Source of the DNA: an uncultured Bacteroidia bacterium
GTDB taxonomy: Bacteria; Bacteroidota; Bacteroidia; Bacteroidales; UBA932
DNA: 6,117 nucleotides
Direction of reading: 5' to 3'
Assembly (NCBI GenBank): GCA_902766985.1
Contig: CACXFP010000150.1
Location: forward strand, 1 to 6,117
This document shows positions 5,923-6,117 of the stretch, one piece after another. Below the pieces are notes generated by a model. That model made no database searches. It was not told where the DNA came from and saw nothing but the letters and a program-made list of their open reading frames with translations. Both the position numbers and the translations under genes were made by a program. Position 1 is the first letter of the stretch. Every line of letters starts with the position of its first letter.

Positions 5923-6117
5923 CTACGCCTCTTTCTTTCCGGCTTTGAATTCGTCGAATTTGTCCTTGGCCTTGTCTGCGGCTTCCTTGACGTCTTCCTT
6001 AGCATCGGCCAGCTTGTCAGCGGCCTTGTCCTTCAGCTCGCTGTATTTCTCAGCGGTCTTCTCTTTCGCTTCAGCAAATTTTTCGGCAGCCTTGTCCTTT
6101 ACCTCGGCATACTTCTC
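5923..6117 (-). CDS. Lys/Glu/Ala-rich 11-residue-repeat protein, C-terminal part
   Basis: Only the last 64 codons and the TAG stop (5923-5925) are inside the window; the start lies beyond the right edge. Of 64 residues, 18 are Lys, 19 Asp/Glu and 15 Ala, with an 11-residue period (EKYAEVKDKAA, EKFAEAKEKTA, EKYSELKDKAA, then degrading). Aromatic or aliphatic residues recur at fixed positions, predicting a long amphipathic helix. Such repeats occur in YtxH-like, LEA-like and apolipoprotein-like proteins, often linked to stress or membrane surfaces. With the N-terminus missing, I cannot tell which of these it is or whether a membrane anchor exists. The out-of-frame reading is also open but gives an implausible Arg/Lys-rich peptide. 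The gene precedes the acyl-ACP thioesterase by 7 nt and is probably cotranscribed with it. Confidence 0.82.
   Translation of the reverse strand, partial: EKYAEVKDKAAEKFAEAKEKTAEKYSELKDKAADKLADAKEDVKEAADKAKDKFDEFKAGKKEA
5953..6117 (-). repeat. Degenerate 33-bp tandem repeat inside the helical-repeat gene
   Basis: Counting from the right edge on the minus strand, about five 33-bp units encode the 11-residue helical repeat. The first three (6019-6117) are the most alike at protein level, while the last two, nearest the stop, have drifted. Codons differ between units (for example GAG/GAA and AAG/AAA), so the array is old and is kept at protein level rather than being a recent DNA duplication. 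It may continue beyond the window. Confidence 0.75.

Noticed and set aside
5292..5948. Plus-strand open frames opposite the thioesterase
   Set aside because: They are antisense to a gene with a clear catalytic motif and encode no recognisable protein.
5916..6005. 30-codon N-terminal extension of the thioesterase
   Set aside because: The extension is an out-of-frame reading of the helical-repeat gene, very rich in Arg and Lys, and is not part of the thioesterase fold. The ATG at 5913-5915 fits the family length.

Overview
The window looks like ordinary core chromosome of an anaerobic member of the Bacteroidota, most likely Bacteroidales. The evidence is a long single-chain pyruvate:ferredoxin oxidoreductase, a bacterial acyl-ACP thioesterase, start regions without Shine-Dalgarno sequences, and two matches to the Bacteroidetes -7 promoter box TAnnTTTG in a short AT-rich intergenic gap inside otherwise moderately GC-rich DNA. 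The genus cannot be fixed from the sequence.

Layout from left to right. Positions 1-94 hold no supported gene. They carry two hairpins, one of them framed by an 8-bp direct repeat, which may be part of a dispersed GC-rich element. Positions 95-125 are a strong intrinsic terminator for the minus strand. It ends a minus-strand unit of fabD (3707-4594) followed 30 nt later by nifJ (146-3676). The 91 bp between fabD and the next gene (4595-4685) are AT-rich and hold divergent promoter candidates. On the plus strand follow tRNA-Arg(CCG) at 4686-4757 and, only 15 nt later, a small DUF1232/YkvA-family membrane protein (4773-5180). That gene converges, with 3 nt between the stop codons, on an acyl-ACP thioesterase (5184-5915, minus). 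The thioesterase lies 7 nt downstream of a gene cut by the window edge (5923-6117, minus) that encodes a Lys/Glu/Ala-rich protein with an 11-residue helical repeat.

Several genes share a metabolic theme. NifJ makes acetyl-CoA from pyruvate, FabD loads malonyl units onto acyl carrier protein for fatty acid synthesis, and the thioesterase can release finished acyl chains from the carrier. The tRNA and the YkvA-like gene form a separate plus-strand unit. There is no gene-free stretch over 300 bases, and no sign of phage, insertion sequence, CRISPR or a defence system. I did not find a convincing new biological system; the most unusual items are the left-edge repeat and the very tight tRNA-to-CDS junction.
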